From the NCBI GenBank assembly GCA_031270465.1, contig JAISXP010000044.1, positions 1-42,957 on the forward strand: a DNA stretch of 42,957 nt, read 5' to 3'. The stretch's first letter is position 1. Each line of letters opens with the position of its first letter. Source of the DNA: Tannerella sp. Lineage in GTDB: Bacteria; Bacteroidota; Bacteroidia; Bacteroidales; Tannerellaceae. Shown in pieces: positions 8,104-16,468 of this stretch. A model generated the notes under the pieces. It was not told the origin of the DNA. It searched no databases and worked only from the letters and a program-made list of their open reading frames with translations. Position numbers and translations under genes: made by a program.

Positions 8104-8206
8104 AACTTCTCTGTATGCACTGTGCACTCGGCGGTTAATTAATTGTGAATTTTGAACTGCCGAGTGCACGGCGCACACAGAAGTTTTTGAGTTTCGGAAT
8201 CCTGAA
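8089..8206. repeat. Palindromic element flanked by a 16-base direct repeat
   Basis: GTTTCGGAATCCTGAA occurs at 8089-8104 (last codons and stop of rplI) and again at 8191-8206. Between the copies, arms 8104-8136 and 8155-8185 form a long imperfect inverted repeat (core GTGCACTCGGC / GCCGAGTGCAC) around an 18-base A+T-rich loop. The layout is that of a small non-coding palindromic insertion with a target duplication. In RNA it would form a strong hairpin between the convergent rplI and RNase H genes, so it may also end both transcripts. Confidence 0.8.
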
Positions 8207-8249
8207 TTACACTGCTTTGAGTTTTGGCGGCGCTTTGTTTTTTCAGAGA

Positions 8250-8879
8250 CTATTTCCTTCCGAAGTCCGCCGGAATCTCGCCCCACGCTTCGGTATCCCA
8301 TTTCAGGATGGGTGTCGGGAAGTCGTTTTCCCTCAACCATTTTTCGGCGCGGGCAATTAAGTCGAATATCGGCGCGTTGTCCGGTGTCTGGGCGAGTTTT
8401 GTCCGACACTGTTTTATCCGCACCCATTTGATGGCGTTCAGACTGTCGGAATAGAGCGGAAGTCGTATGTTGTCTCTTTTCATAAAGGCCAATCCGTGCA
8501 CCAGCGCGAGAAATTCGCCTACGTTGTTCGTACCTTCCTTCATGGGGCCAACGTGAAACCATTCCTCTCCTGTCGCCACATACACGCCGCGATATTCCAT
8601 GTCGCCGGGATTTCCGCTGCAAGCCGCATCAACGGCAAGACTCTCGCGGATATATGAATGACCGGATGACATCTCCTTCTGAACGGACGGACGCGTCGAC
8701 AGGCGACTTGTGCTTTGAACGTAACCTGTTTCAAAAGCCTCGCGGGCAGCTTCGAGCGAATCGAATGACTTGTATTTTGCATCGGCATAACCTGTAACCT
8801 GCAACCTGCAATCCGTCCAGTTATCATAAATTCCCGGATTTACACCATTCCAGACCACATAAAATTTTTTCTTTCCCAT
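8250..8879 (-). CDS. Ribonuclease H with N-terminal viroplasmin (hybrid-binding) domain
   Basis: 209 residues from the ATG at 8879; a TTG four codons upstream is less likely. Residues 1-50 form the caulimovirus-viroplasmin-like hybrid-binding domain (KKFYVVWNGVNPGIYDNW, then YKSFDSLEAAREAF). The RNase H fold follows with its carboxylates visible: VDAACSGNPG (Asp), NNVGEFLALVHGL (Glu), YSDSLNAIKW (Asp) and a final Asp in the C-terminal IPADFGRK. It would cut the RNA strand of RNA-DNA hybrids in the cytoplasm. Its promoter and leader lie in a truncated transposase reading frame that ends eight bases before its start. It converges on rplI across a large hairpin. Confidence 0.9.
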   Translation of the reverse strand: MGKKKFYVVWNGVNPGIYDNWTDCRLQVTGYADAKYKSFDSLEAAREAFETGYVQSTSRLSTRPSVQKEMSSGHSYIRESLAVDAACSGNPGDMEYRGVYVATGEEWFHVGPMKEGTNNVGEFLALVHGLAFMKRDNIRLPLYSDSLNAIKWVRIKQCRTKLAQTPDNAPIFDLIARAEKWLRENDFPTPILKWDTEAWGEIPADFGRK

Positions 8880-8887
8880 GCGATCAT

Positions 8888-9085
8888 TCAATTCAGGCAG
8901 TTGTTTCGTCTCAGGATTTCAAGAATGCCGTCCCCGTTCAGGACGGAAAACAGCCGGATCTGCTCGATGAGCCGTCCGGGGGCCAGCGGCATCAGCGTAT
9001 TGAGGAAACTGACGGGCAGACACGGATGTTCACCGAATATACGCTTGAAGGTAATATCTTTTTTTGGATCAAGATAGCGTGCCAT
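8888..9085 (-). pseudogene. Truncated Rpn-type (PD-(D/E)XK) transposase/nuclease remnant
   Basis: The 65-codon frame opens MARYLDPKKDITFKRIFGEH and continues SFLNTLMPL, the standard N-terminus of the Rpn family of recombination-promoting nucleases and putative transposases, which are normally around 300 residues. After about residue 40 the similarity I recognise ends and the frame stops at 8888, losing the nuclease core. It lies directly behind a promoter and just before the RNase H gene, so it now acts as a leader open frame. It is either a deletion remnant or a 5' fragment captured with its promoter. Confidence 0.7.
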
Positions 9086-9113
9086 GTTTCATTTGCTTTT
9101 GTTTAATGTGGAA

Positions 9114-9145
9114 CAAAGATACGAAATATTGTTCAAAGATTCAAA
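9114..9145 (-). promoter_or_regulatory. Promoter for the Rpn remnant and RNase H
   Basis: On the minus strand TTTG (9145-9142), 20 bases, then TATCTTTG (9121-9114) match the Bacteroidota consensus exactly. Transcription would start near 9108, ahead of the remnant ATG at 9085 and the RNase H start at 8879. Confidence 0.7.
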
Positions 9146-9221
9146 ATTCCGGTAAAATCCGTTTTGCTTCCTGTTCGGTTTATTCGTGCCGGCCATCCCG
9201 TTCTGTCGGGAAGCTGTCTCG

Positions 9222-10658
9222 TCAGTGCAGGCGTGTGACCGGCGCTGTCTTCACGAAAACCAGAAGCAGGGCTGCTGTGACGATACCGCCAACCGCCAGT
9301 GCAATTTCATAGGGTAACCCGAAGCCTTCGGGTCGCGCTGCGGCAAGCAGGTAGGTCGACGAGACGCAGGTCATGAACAGCGCCGGGATGAGTGACACGA
9401 CGTACAGACGCCCGTTGCGACGGAGGTAGACGGTGATAGCCCACAGGGTGAAGACGGCGAGCGTCTGGTTGCACCATGCGAAGTAACGCCACAGGACGTC
9501 GAAATCCAGGTTCAGAATCAGGAACGTAAGGACAAAAATCGGAACGGAAATCAGGAGCCTCTTCGCGATGGGTTTCTGGTCGAGGTGCAGAAAATCGGCG
9601 ACAATCAGGCGCGCCGAGCGCAGAGCCGTATCGCCGGATGTGATGGGCGCCGCCACTACGCCGAGGATGGCCAGCAGCCCGCCCATTTGTCCCAGCCACG
9701 TGTTCGAGATGCGGTTTACGATCTCGGCAGCCTTGTTTGTCGTGGCGGGCAGGTTGGCCACGAATTGGTTCAGCCCTTCGACGGAACCGAAAAACGACGC
9801 GGCAGCGGCAGCCCATATCAGTGCGACGATGCCTTCGGCCACCATCGCGCCGTAGAAACAGCGTCGGCCGTATTTTTCATTCTTAATGCACCGTGCCATC
9901 ATGGGCGACTGCGTGGCATGGAAACCGGAAATCGCACCGCAGGCTATACTGACAAACATCATGGGAAAGATGTGCAAATCACCTCTGTTCGGATGCCGGT
10001 TGTGCAGGCCTTCGGTCAGTTCGGGTATCGGCGCGTGGTAGAGGAAGAGCGACGCAAGGATGCCGGCGGCCATGAATATAAGCGCTGCACCGAAAAAAGG
10101 ATAGATACGCCCGATCAGTTTGTCGATGGGAAGCAGGGTAGCCAGTATGTAGTAGACAAAAATGATGACCGTCCATACCGGCACGCTAGTGCCGGGCGTC
10201 AATCCGGCCAGCAGCCCTGCCGGCCCGGAAACGAACACGGCGCCCACCAACACCATCAACAGGACGGAAAACAGGCGCATGAACAATTTGACATATTTCC
10301 CCAGTTCGCACCCGACCAGTTCGGGCAGGCTGGCGCCATTGCGGCGGACAGACATCATGCCCGAAAAATAATCGTGTACCGCCCCTCCAAAGATGGTGCC
10401 CAGCACGATCCAGAGAAACGCCGCCGGCCCATACATCACGCCCATGATGGCGCCGAAGATGGGTCCCAGCCCGGCGATGTTCAAGAACTGGATCAAAAAC
10501 ACGCGCCACCACGGCATGGGGACATAGTCCACGCCGTCGCGCATCGAGCAGGCAGGCGTGACGCGCGCCGGATCCATTCCGAAAATGCGCTCGACGCATG
10601 CGCCGTAAATAATGTAGCCCACAACAAGCAGAGCAAGGCAAGCGGAAAAAGTAAGCAT
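9222..10658 (-). CDS. cstA: CstA-family carbon-starvation / pyruvate transporter
   Basis: A 478-residue inner-membrane protein with about a dozen hydrophobic segments. Diagnostic CstA motifs include WWRVFLIQFLNIAGLGPIFGAIMG near residue 50, the cytoplasmic FGGAVHDYFSGMMSVR, FVSIACGAISGFHATQSPM and APITSGDTALRSARLIVADF. CstA and its relative BtsT take up peptides or pyruvate, coupled to protons. The protein is shorter than the roughly 700-residue enterobacterial form and matches the compact version seen in many anaerobes. It lies 62 bases downstream of yqeY on the same strand; no strong promoter is visible in the gap, so read-through from the cluster is possible. The substrate is inferred from family only. 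Confidence 0.88.
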   Translation of the reverse strand: MLTFSACLALLVVGYIIYGACVERIFGMDPARVTPACSMRDGVDYVPMPWWRVFLIQFLNIAGLGPIFGAIMGVMYGPAAFLWIVLGTIFGGAVHDYFSGMMSVRRNGASLPELVGCELGKYVKLFMRLFSVLLMVLVGAVFVSGPAGLLAGLTPGTSVPVWTVIIFVYYILATLLPIDKLIGRIYPFFGAALIFMAAGILASLFLYHAPIPELTEGLHNRHPNRGDLHIFPMMFVSIACGAISGFHATQSPMMARCIKNEKYGRRCFYGAMVAEGIVALIWAAAAASFFGSVEGLNQFVANLPATTNKAAEIVNRISNTWLGQMGGLLAILGVVAAPITSGDTALRSARLIVADFLHLDQKPIAKRLLISVPIFVLTFLILNLDFDVLWRYFAWCNQTLAVFTLWAITVYLRRNGRLYVVSLIPALFMTCVSSTYLLAAARPEGFGLPYEIALAVGGIVTAALLLVFVKTAPVTRLH

Positions 10659-10720
10659 GTCGTATATTCTTTCAGTATTTGACGGATTAAAAGTTTTGGG
10701 GTAAGGCGTCCCTGCCGGAT

Positions 10721-11176
10721 TTATCTGTTAGAAAGTAATCGTTTGACGGTTTCCGAGATGACGCGCCCTTCAGCCTGACCTGCAAGAGTTTTTGTCGCTG
10801 CGCCCATCACCTTTCCCATGTCCTGCGGACCGGCGGCGCCCGTCTGCACGATGATTTTATTCAGTTCGTCTTCGAGCGCTTCGGCCGACAACTGTTGCGG
10901 CAGATAAGCCTCGATGACTTGTACCTGTCCCAGTTCCTCGTCCGCCAGGTCCTGACGGTTTTGCTGCTGATAGATTTGGGCAGCATCCTTGCCTTGCTTC
11001 ACTAACTTGCGGATGATTTTGACTGCGTCGTCGTCGGTCAGCGTATCGTTTGCTCCCGGGGCGGTTTTCGCTTCGAGGAATACTTTTTTTACGTTGCGCA
11101 GTGCGCTCAGTTTCAGTTTGTCTTTGGCCAGCATGGCAGCCTTGATGTCGTCGTTGATTTGTTCGAATAAACTCAT
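10721..11176 (-). CDS. GatB/YqeY domain protein
   Basis: 151 residues covering a complete YqeY-type protein: LFEQINDDIKAAMLAKDKLKLSALRNVKK at the start, then KLVKQGKDAAQIYQQQNR and the C-terminal DMGKVMGAATKTLAGQAEGRVISETVKRLL, which matches the tRNA-binding tail domain of the GatB subunit. The function of free-standing YqeY proteins is poorly defined. It starts 18 bases after the ftsZ stop and is the usual last gene of the Bacteroidota dcw cluster, so it is probably co-transcribed with ftsZ. Confidence 0.9.
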   Translation of the reverse strand: MSLFEQINDDIKAAMLAKDKLKLSALRNVKKVFLEAKTAPGANDTLTDDDAVKIIRKLVKQGKDAAQIYQQQNRQDLADEELGQVQVIEAYLPQQLSAEALEDELNKIIVQTGAAGPQDMGKVMGAATKTLAGQAEGRVISETVKRLLSNR

Positions 11177-11194
11177 ATCTGTTTTGTTTTTAAT

Positions 11195-12511
11195 TTAAAA
11201 ATCACTTATTATTGGCTGTTCGTCTTCCGAATGTATCTGTTCGTTTTTTCTTTTCTGGTTTTCAAGCGAGATTTTGTTGCGTATGCTTTCCACCAGCGAC
11301 GGGTTGCGCTTGTACGTCGGATATTTTTCAATTATTTTGACGAAGGCTTCGTTTTCCATCTCCTCAAGCGTCAGGATGGAGATGGCCGGTGCGGGTCTTC
11401 TGTTGAGCATGTTGCCATAATACTTTCTGATAAGGTATTCCTGGTATTCCTTGGAGTGACGTATTTCGTCTTTGGTACGTTTCTTGTCGTCGCCGGATTG
11501 CATGGAAGATTCAAATGTTTTGTCCGCCAGTTCGAATCCCGAGGCCAGAAGTGTAAACTTGATTTTTTTACCCAGCGATTCGTCGAGCACCGCGCCCCAG
11601 ATCAGTTCGATTTCACTGCTGAAACGGTCCATAAAAGATGTGATGTAGGTCCCTATCTCGGCTATGCTGAGTTCGTCGTTTTCACATTCTCCCTTTCCAA
11701 AGGAGACGTTGAACAGCATTTTTTTTGCGTTGAAGATATTGCTGTTGTTCAGCAGGGGCGACTTGAAGGCGTTTTCGATGGCTTCGTCCAGCCGTTCTTC
11801 GCCTTCGCCGTAGCCTTCGCTCATCAGGGCGATGCCGCTGTCTTTCATGGTTGTGCGCACGTCGGCGAGATCCACATTGATGATGCCGGTGATGGTGACG
11901 ATTTCGGCAATGTTTTTTGCCGCTATGGTGAGGATATCATCGACTTTGGCAAAAGCGTTTCTCAGGGTGAGGTCTTTATAGATGTCGTAGAGTCGTTCGT
12001 TGTTGATTACGAGCAGTGCGTCTACGTTCCGGTTCATTTCTTCGACGCCGGTGAGCGCCTGCAGGATCTTGGGTCTTTGCTCGAAGACGAAGGGAATCGT
12101 CACGATGCCGACCGTCAGTATTTCCATATCCTTTGCAATCCGAGCTATCACGGGAGCGGCGCCGGTGCCTGTCCCGCCGCCCATTCCGGCCGTGATGAAA
12201 ACCATTTCCGTGCCGTCGTTCAGCATGTTGCGTATTTCATTCTCGCTTTCGAGGGCGGCCTCTCTGGCCCTTGCCGGATTGTTGCCCGAGCCGAGTCCCT
12301 TGGTCGTTTTTGGGCCTAGACAGAGTTTGACAGGCACTTCGGACCGGTTCATTGCCTGAACGTCGGTGTTGCACAAGACAAAGGAAACGTCGTGTATGCC
12401 TGCACGGTACATGTGCGAGACGGCATTGCCGCCACCGCCGCCCACACCAATCACCTTGATTATTTTCTGCGTATCCGTCGGAACCGCGAAATGCAGTTTA
12501 ATATCGTTCAT
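11195..12511 (-). CDS. ftsZ: Cell division protein FtsZ
   Basis: 438 residues from the ATG at 12511; a TTG two codons earlier is less likely. FtsZ is the tubulin-like GTPase that forms the Z-ring. Visible motifs are IGVGGGGGNAVSHM, the tubulin signature GGGTGTG (about 111-117) and the T7 loop NVDLAD (about 212-217), whose Asp residues drive GTP hydrolysis in the adjoining subunit. The tail after about residue 330 is long, charged and lysine-rich. It ends QPIISDF and lacks the proteobacterial IPAFLRR-type peptide that binds FtsA, so the FtsA contact must use a different terminal sequence here. It lies 12 bases after ftsA. Confidence 0.97.
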   Translation of the reverse strand: MNDIKLHFAVPTDTQKIIKVIGVGGGGGNAVSHMYRAGIHDVSFVLCNTDVQAMNRSEVPVKLCLGPKTTKGLGSGNNPARAREAALESENEIRNMLNDGTEMVFITAGMGGGTGTGAAPVIARIAKDMEILTVGIVTIPFVFEQRPKILQALTGVEEMNRNVDALLVINNERLYDIYKDLTLRNAFAKVDDILTIAAKNIAEIVTITGIINVDLADVRTTMKDSGIALMSEGYGEGEERLDEAIENAFKSPLLNNSNIFNAKKMLFNVSFGKGECENDELSIAEIGTYITSFMDRFSSEIELIWGAVLDESLGKKIKFTLLASGFELADKTFESSMQSGDDKKRTKDEIRHSKEYQEYLIRKYYGNMLNRRPAPAISILTLEEMENEAFVKIIEKYPTYKRNPSLVESIRNKISLENQKRKNEQIHSEDEQPIISDF

Positions 12512-12523
12512 AGTCAATTGTTA

Positions 12524-13819
12524 TTAATTTGATTCAAATAATATAGAGGTTATCGTAGTAATGAAATTTCCTTTGTCTTTTTTGATCGGCCCAGTATTGT
12601 TGCCTGTATCCCCTGTATCCTCGCCACCCTTATTATTGCCGTCAGTAACCGGCTCCGGCTTGACAGGTAGTTTCACGCAGTTTTCGGTTCCTTCGGCGAG
12701 CAGAGCGGCAGCCGTCAGGTATTCTTTTTTCACACCAGACCATTCAGGGGGTACGCTTGCCTGGACGACATTCAATTTGAACTGGCTGGCAATCAGCTCG
12801 GTCATGCCTTTCAGCTCAGATGCTTCGCCAATCAGTTTGATGCTTCCGCCGAAAGATTTCGACAGCACTTCGGTTTTCAGAAGGCTGTACACGTTTTCGA
12901 CGATTTCACGCGCGCGGGCGCCTGCAATCATGTCCGTCTTGTGGTTGTTTAGTTTGCGTCCGTCGACGATGTATTCGATGCTGCCGGCGCCGGACGACGT
13001 TTTATTGCCGTTTGCGGCCACATTCGCGTAGTCGTTTTTCAGGGTTTCCGCGTCCGTTTCGTTCAGATCCAGTCCTTCCATCAGATCTTTCGTAATCAGG
13101 CTGTGACCAAACGGAATTACGGCAAAGTAGACGAGCGAGTTGTCTTTATATACGGTCACCGCAGTGACGCTGAAATCCAGATGAATCAATATGCACCCCG
13201 ATTTTCTTTCTTCGGGATCGAGGATGGCTTCCGCCAGGGCAAGCGGCGATACGAAGGAGCCGGCCAGACCGCAATGTGCGTCACGGACGGCGTCTTTGGG
13301 CAAACTGCCGACGGAAGGCCAGCCGACAATCAGCTGGTAACTCGCCTTGAACTGCCGACATACGGCGCCCAGCGGATTGACGGTCGCCTCGCCGTCCAGA
13401 TAATAGACGGGCGGCATGATGCAGTATACTTTTCCTTCGATCTTTTCCGCATGTGAACGACATTCTCTGTTCAATGCCTGTATGTCGTCTTCGGTGACGG
13501 TCGATTCGCGGATAATCCGCGCTACGGAATGTTCGACGGAATGGAGAGACTGTCCGCTGACACCGACATATACCTTTTCTATTTCCAGTCTGGTCTCTTT
13601 GCCTTTGGAAATCATATTTTCCAATCCTTTGATTAACATGCTGATACACATGGATGCCTCGCTCGTGTCGATGATGCGTCCATATTGCATGAACTTTTTT
13701 GAATCTCGCGATTCCTTGGCCAAAACCCGAAAGCCGCCGTCGGGATTTTTCTTCCCGACCATCCCCATAAAACGCGAAGTTCCAAGGTCGATTGCTACGA
13801 TGTAATTGTCATTTACCAT
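12524..13819 (-). CDS. ftsA: Cell division protein FtsA
   Basis: 431 residues from the ATG at 13819, chosen because the actin-like fold begins at once (NDNYIVAIDLGTSR). FtsA is the actin-related protein that ties FtsZ filaments to the membrane. The C-terminus has a low-complexity linker rich in Gly, Asn and Asp (about 395-412), then a basic and hydrophobic helix (KDKGNFITTITSILF) fitting the membrane-targeting amphipathic helix. The second phosphate-binding loop, usually D(I/F)GxGxT, reads LDFSVTAVTVY, without the glycines, which could weaken ATP binding. It starts 14 bases after ftsQ and ends 12 bases before the ftsZ ATG. Confidence 0.93.
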   Translation of the reverse strand: MVNDNYIVAIDLGTSRFMGMVGKKNPDGGFRVLAKESRDSKKFMQYGRIIDTSEASMCISMLIKGLENMISKGKETRLEIEKVYVGVSGQSLHSVEHSVARIIRESTVTEDDIQALNRECRSHAEKIEGKVYCIMPPVYYLDGEATVNPLGAVCRQFKASYQLIVGWPSVGSLPKDAVRDAHCGLAGSFVSPLALAEAILDPEERKSGCILIHLDFSVTAVTVYKDNSLVYFAVIPFGHSLITKDLMEGLDLNETDAETLKNDYANVAANGNKTSSGAGSIEYIVDGRKLNNHKTDMIAGARAREIVENVYSLLKTEVLSKSFGGSIKLIGEASELKGMTELIASQFKLNVVQASVPPEWSGVKKEYLTAAALLAEGTENCVKLPVKPEPVTDGNNKGGEDTGDTGNNTGPIKKDKGNFITTITSILFESN

Positions 13820-13833
13820 ATAATTTTCTACTT

Positions 13834-14601
13834 TTATTTTTTTGTACAAACTATCTGATCTCTGTATTTCAGATTGATGATATCGTATTTTTCCCATCCT
13901 GTTTTGGGAATGACCTGTTCGTAAAAGAGTTGCAGTTTGTCCATTTTCTCTTTGAAATTGCTGAAATCGCCCAATATAATGCGCTGATTTCCAATACGCG
14001 GCACAAGTTCAACTTCTTTATTCGGATGTACGTATATCTGTTCAATCTGGCTGTTCCAGAATTCATGCTTCTGCAAAAATAGTGCAAATTTGTATAAGTC
14101 CGACATTGCGAACGATTTTTCTATGTTTCCGCTTGCAACGGGCAGGTATGTTGCGTACTGAAAATCGGTGGGCATGGTGCGTCCCAGATCGTCCACATAA
14201 TAGGAACCGTTGGCGCTGAAGACGCGCAGGACGGGCATTTTTTGGAGGATTTCGATTTTTATTTTTCCCGAGGGCGTTTTGTAGGCGCTGACCGTTCGGA
14301 CAAGCATGTTTTTGACTATTTGTTTTTCTATTTCGTTGGTATTGATTTGGCTGACGAAGCGGTTAACAGGGTAGAGATTTGCATTTTTCAGTGACGCAAT
14401 AATGTCGTTTTTATGCAGGAAATGTCTGTCGGCGCTGTCTTTGATAATGACAATGAGTTCGCGGACAACGGTATCGTCGTCTTTCCCGTTTGTCACAAAA
14501 GTGGCGAAAATGAAATAGGCGAAGAAGAGCGATGCGGCAAGAATGGAGAGGGTGCGTCTCATTGCGGCACGGAAGTGGCTGTCGGAGGTCATTTTTTTCA
14601 T
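13834..14601 (-). CDS. ftsQ: Cell division protein FtsQ
   Basis: 255 residues from an ATG that overlaps the murC stop as ATGA (14601-14598), so translation is coupled. A short cytoplasmic part is followed by one transmembrane helix (ILAASLFFAYFIFATFV, about 20-36), then a periplasmic POTRA-like domain (residues about 50-115) and a beta domain with the conserved YYVDDLGRTMP. FtsQ links the Z-ring to the septal synthase complex through FtsL and FtsB. Long frames extend upstream into murC but lie within its coding sequence and are not credible. Confidence 0.9.
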   Translation of the reverse strand: MKKMTSDSHFRAAMRRTLSILAASLFFAYFIFATFVTNGKDDDTVVRELIVIIKDSADRHFLHKNDIIASLKNANLYPVNRFVSQINTNEIEKQIVKNMLVRTVSAYKTPSGKIKIEILQKMPVLRVFSANGSYYVDDLGRTMPTDFQYATYLPVASGNIEKSFAMSDLYKFALFLQKHEFWNSQIEQIYVHPNKEVELVPRIGNQRIILGDFSNFKEKMDKLQLFYEQVIPKTGWEKYDIINLKYRDQIVCTKK

Positions 14602-15977
14602 TTTCGTTCGAGTATTTGTTTGATCGGGTCGACGAGGCGGTCGATGTCTCCGGCACCGATTGTCAGGACTGCTTCGCGGCGGCCGGCAGCGATGATGCCG
14701 GGCAATTGCTGTTTTGTGCAAAGCGTTTTTTGTGGAATTGAGACGCGGTCGAAGATGATTTGCGAGGTGATGCCGGGGATTGGTTCTTCGCGGGCAGGGT
14801 AGATGTCAAGCAGGATCAGTTCGTCGAGAAGGGAGAGGCTTGCAGCGAAACTGTCGGCAAAGTCGCGTGTACGCGTGTAGAGATGTGGCTGGAAGATGCC
14901 TGTGATTTTGCGTTGAGGGTAAAGTGCGCGAATGGAACGTATGCAGTTGCTTATTTCTTCGGGATGATGTGCATAGTCGTCGATGAATACGGTGTCGGGC
15001 GTTTTCAGCCGGAAATCGAAGCGGCGCGCGACGCCGTCAAACGATTCCATTCCGTTCCGGATTTCGTCCGGCCGGACGCCGTTCAGGAGCGCCAGAGCGA
15101 TCGCCGCTACGGCATTTTCGATGTTTATCATGACGGGGACGCCCGGTCTGACGTCGCTGATTTCGATGGACGGCGCTGCGAAGTCGAAGAGGATTTCGCC
15201 GTTGCCGATACGGATGTTGCGGGCGTGAAAGTCGGCCTTTTCGTCTGTGGATGAATAGGAGTAGAGCTGTACGCCGGATTGTGGGCGTGGCACGATGTCG
15301 ATGCCCGATTTTACAATCAGAGCTCCGCCGGGACGGACGAGTGAGGTGAACGTTTCGAAGCTTTGGCGGTAGGCTTCGGGCGAGCCGTAGATGTCGAGAT
15401 GGTCGGGGTCGGCGCTGGTGATGACGGCCATGAAGGGCGAAAGGTGGTGGAAGGAGCGGTCGTATTCGTCGGCTTCGACCACGGTCAGATCGCTTGTGCC
15501 GGAAAACATGATGTTGCTGTTGTATCCTTTGATGATACCTCCAAGGAAGGCGTTACAGTCGACGTGCGACTGTTTGAGCAGGTGCGCCGTCATGGCCGAG
15601 GTGGTTGTTTTGCCGTGCGTTCCGGCGATGCAGAGCGCGCGCGCCGATTTTGTTATCAGCCCCAGCGCCTGCGAGCGTTTGAGTACTTCGAAGCCGTTTG
15701 TGCGGAAGAAGTGCAGTTCGGAATGTGTTTCGGGCACGGCGGGCGTGTAGATGACAAGCGTATGGGCAGGCTGTTTAAATTCGCTGGCTATCAGTGCTGT
15801 GTCGTCGACGTAGTGGATGTCGGCGCCTTCGTCTGCGAGTTGTCCTGTCAGTTCGGATGGCGTGCGGTCGTAGCCGCCTGTACGGATGCCTTTCGAGAGG
15901 AAATAGCGGGCGAGCGCACTCATCCCGATGCCGCCGATACCGACGAAGTAGACGGTGCGCAGGGAGTTCATGTTCAT
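14598..15977 (-). CDS. murC: UDP-N-acetylmuramate--L-alanine ligase
   Basis: 459 residues from the ATG at 15977 (15971 is an alternative), chosen because the Rossmann start TVYFVGIGGIGMSALARYF follows directly. MurC adds L-Ala to UDP-MurNAc using ATP in the cytoplasm. The ATP loop GTHGKTTTSAM (about 110-120), VVEADEYDRSFHHL and DYAHHPEEI are diagnostic. The frame is open 56 codons further upstream, but that stretch is Arg, Thr and Gln-rich, unlike any Mur ligase, and belongs to the repeat-bearing gap. The 439-base gap to murG is the largest in the cluster. The gene ends in an ATGA overlap with ftsQ. Confidence 0.95.
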   Translation of the reverse strand: MNMNSLRTVYFVGIGGIGMSALARYFLSKGIRTGGYDRTPSELTGQLADEGADIHYVDDTALIASEFKQPAHTLVIYTPAVPETHSELHFFRTNGFEVLKRSQALGLITKSARALCIAGTHGKTTTSAMTAHLLKQSHVDCNAFLGGIIKGYNSNIMFSGTSDLTVVEADEYDRSFHHLSPFMAVITSADPDHLDIYGSPEAYRQSFETFTSLVRPGGALIVKSGIDIVPRPQSGVQLYSYSSTDEKADFHARNIRIGNGEILFDFAAPSIEISDVRPGVPVMINIENAVAAIALALLNGVRPDEIRNGMESFDGVARRFDFRLKTPDTVFIDDYAHHPEEISNCIRSIRALYPQRKITGIFQPHLYTRTRDFADSFAASLSLLDELILLDIYPAREEPIPGITSQIIFDRVSIPQKTLCTKQQLPGIIAAGRREAVLTIGAGDIDRLVDPIKQILERK

Positions 15978-16416
15978 TTTTGGCGGGGATTTTCGATTTT
16001 GCCGGTATTGCTGTTCGGTTCGGTCTGTAGCGGTTCGATTTTGCGGTGGTGCCCACGTGCGCGGATGTCCTTCCACATGCGTGAAATTTTTTTCCGCATG
16101 TGTGGATTTTCCGGATCTGCCGGGGATTATATTCTTCATATCCATATTTGTTACCGTGTAATTGTAAGGCGCAAATATATATGATTTTTTTTGAATAATT
16201 GCGCTTTTTCCGGTATTTTTTTCACCGCGAAGACACGGAGAGCACGGAGAAAAAACATACTCCCAAAATGTCCATTCGGCGAAAATCCCGGTTGCCGAAG
16301 AGGGAAAATTGATGCTCTATGGCTCTCGGTGCCTTCTCCGTGTATTTTTTTCTTATATGGAGATGTACAAAGAAAACGCATATTTTCACAGAGATATGCT
16401 TGCAGAGAGAGTCGTG
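15978..16416. other. Repeat-bearing gap between murG and murC
   Basis: No gene is credible in these 439 bases. They contain a dispersed-repeat copy (16222-16249), a shorter third copy near 16333-16345 on the opposite strand, and a direct repeat TTCGATTTTGC at 15992-16002 and 16034-16044 close to murC. No clear promoter or T-tailed terminator was seen, so the dcw transcript probably reads through. Confidence 0.6.
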
Positions 16417-16468
16417 TCATGATGTACATTCTGGGATAATCTTTGTGTTCTCCGTATCTCTGTGGTGA
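16222..16468. repeat. Inverted pair of dispersed repeats (CACCRCRRAGAYACGGAG type)
   Basis: Copy A at 16222-16249 (+) contains GAAGACACGGAGAGCACGG. Copy B at 16468-16441 (-) contains CAGAGATACGGAGAACAC. The two agree at 21 of 28 positions. A partial copy (ACACGGAGAAGGC on the minus strand) lies near 16333-16345. Similar-looking sequences occur dispersed in many bacterial genomes. Copy B lies inside murG and encodes its last residues. Confidence 0.75.

Noticed and set aside
8104-8185. A tRNA or other structured RNA gene
   Set aside because: The fold is one long hairpin with an A+T-rich loop, without a cloverleaf or T-loop sequence.
8761-8820. The iterated TTGCAGGTTGCAGGTTACAGG stretch in the RNase H gene as an inserted repeat
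   Set aside because: In frame it encodes the expected end of the viroplasmin domain (CRLQVTGYADAKYKSF), so it is probably native coding sequence. It is at most a chance resemblance to intergenic repeats.
15978-16145. A 56-residue N-terminal extension of MurC
   Set aside because: The Rossmann fold of MurC begins directly after the ATG at 15977; the extension is Arg/Thr/Gln-rich and lies in the repeat-bearing gap.
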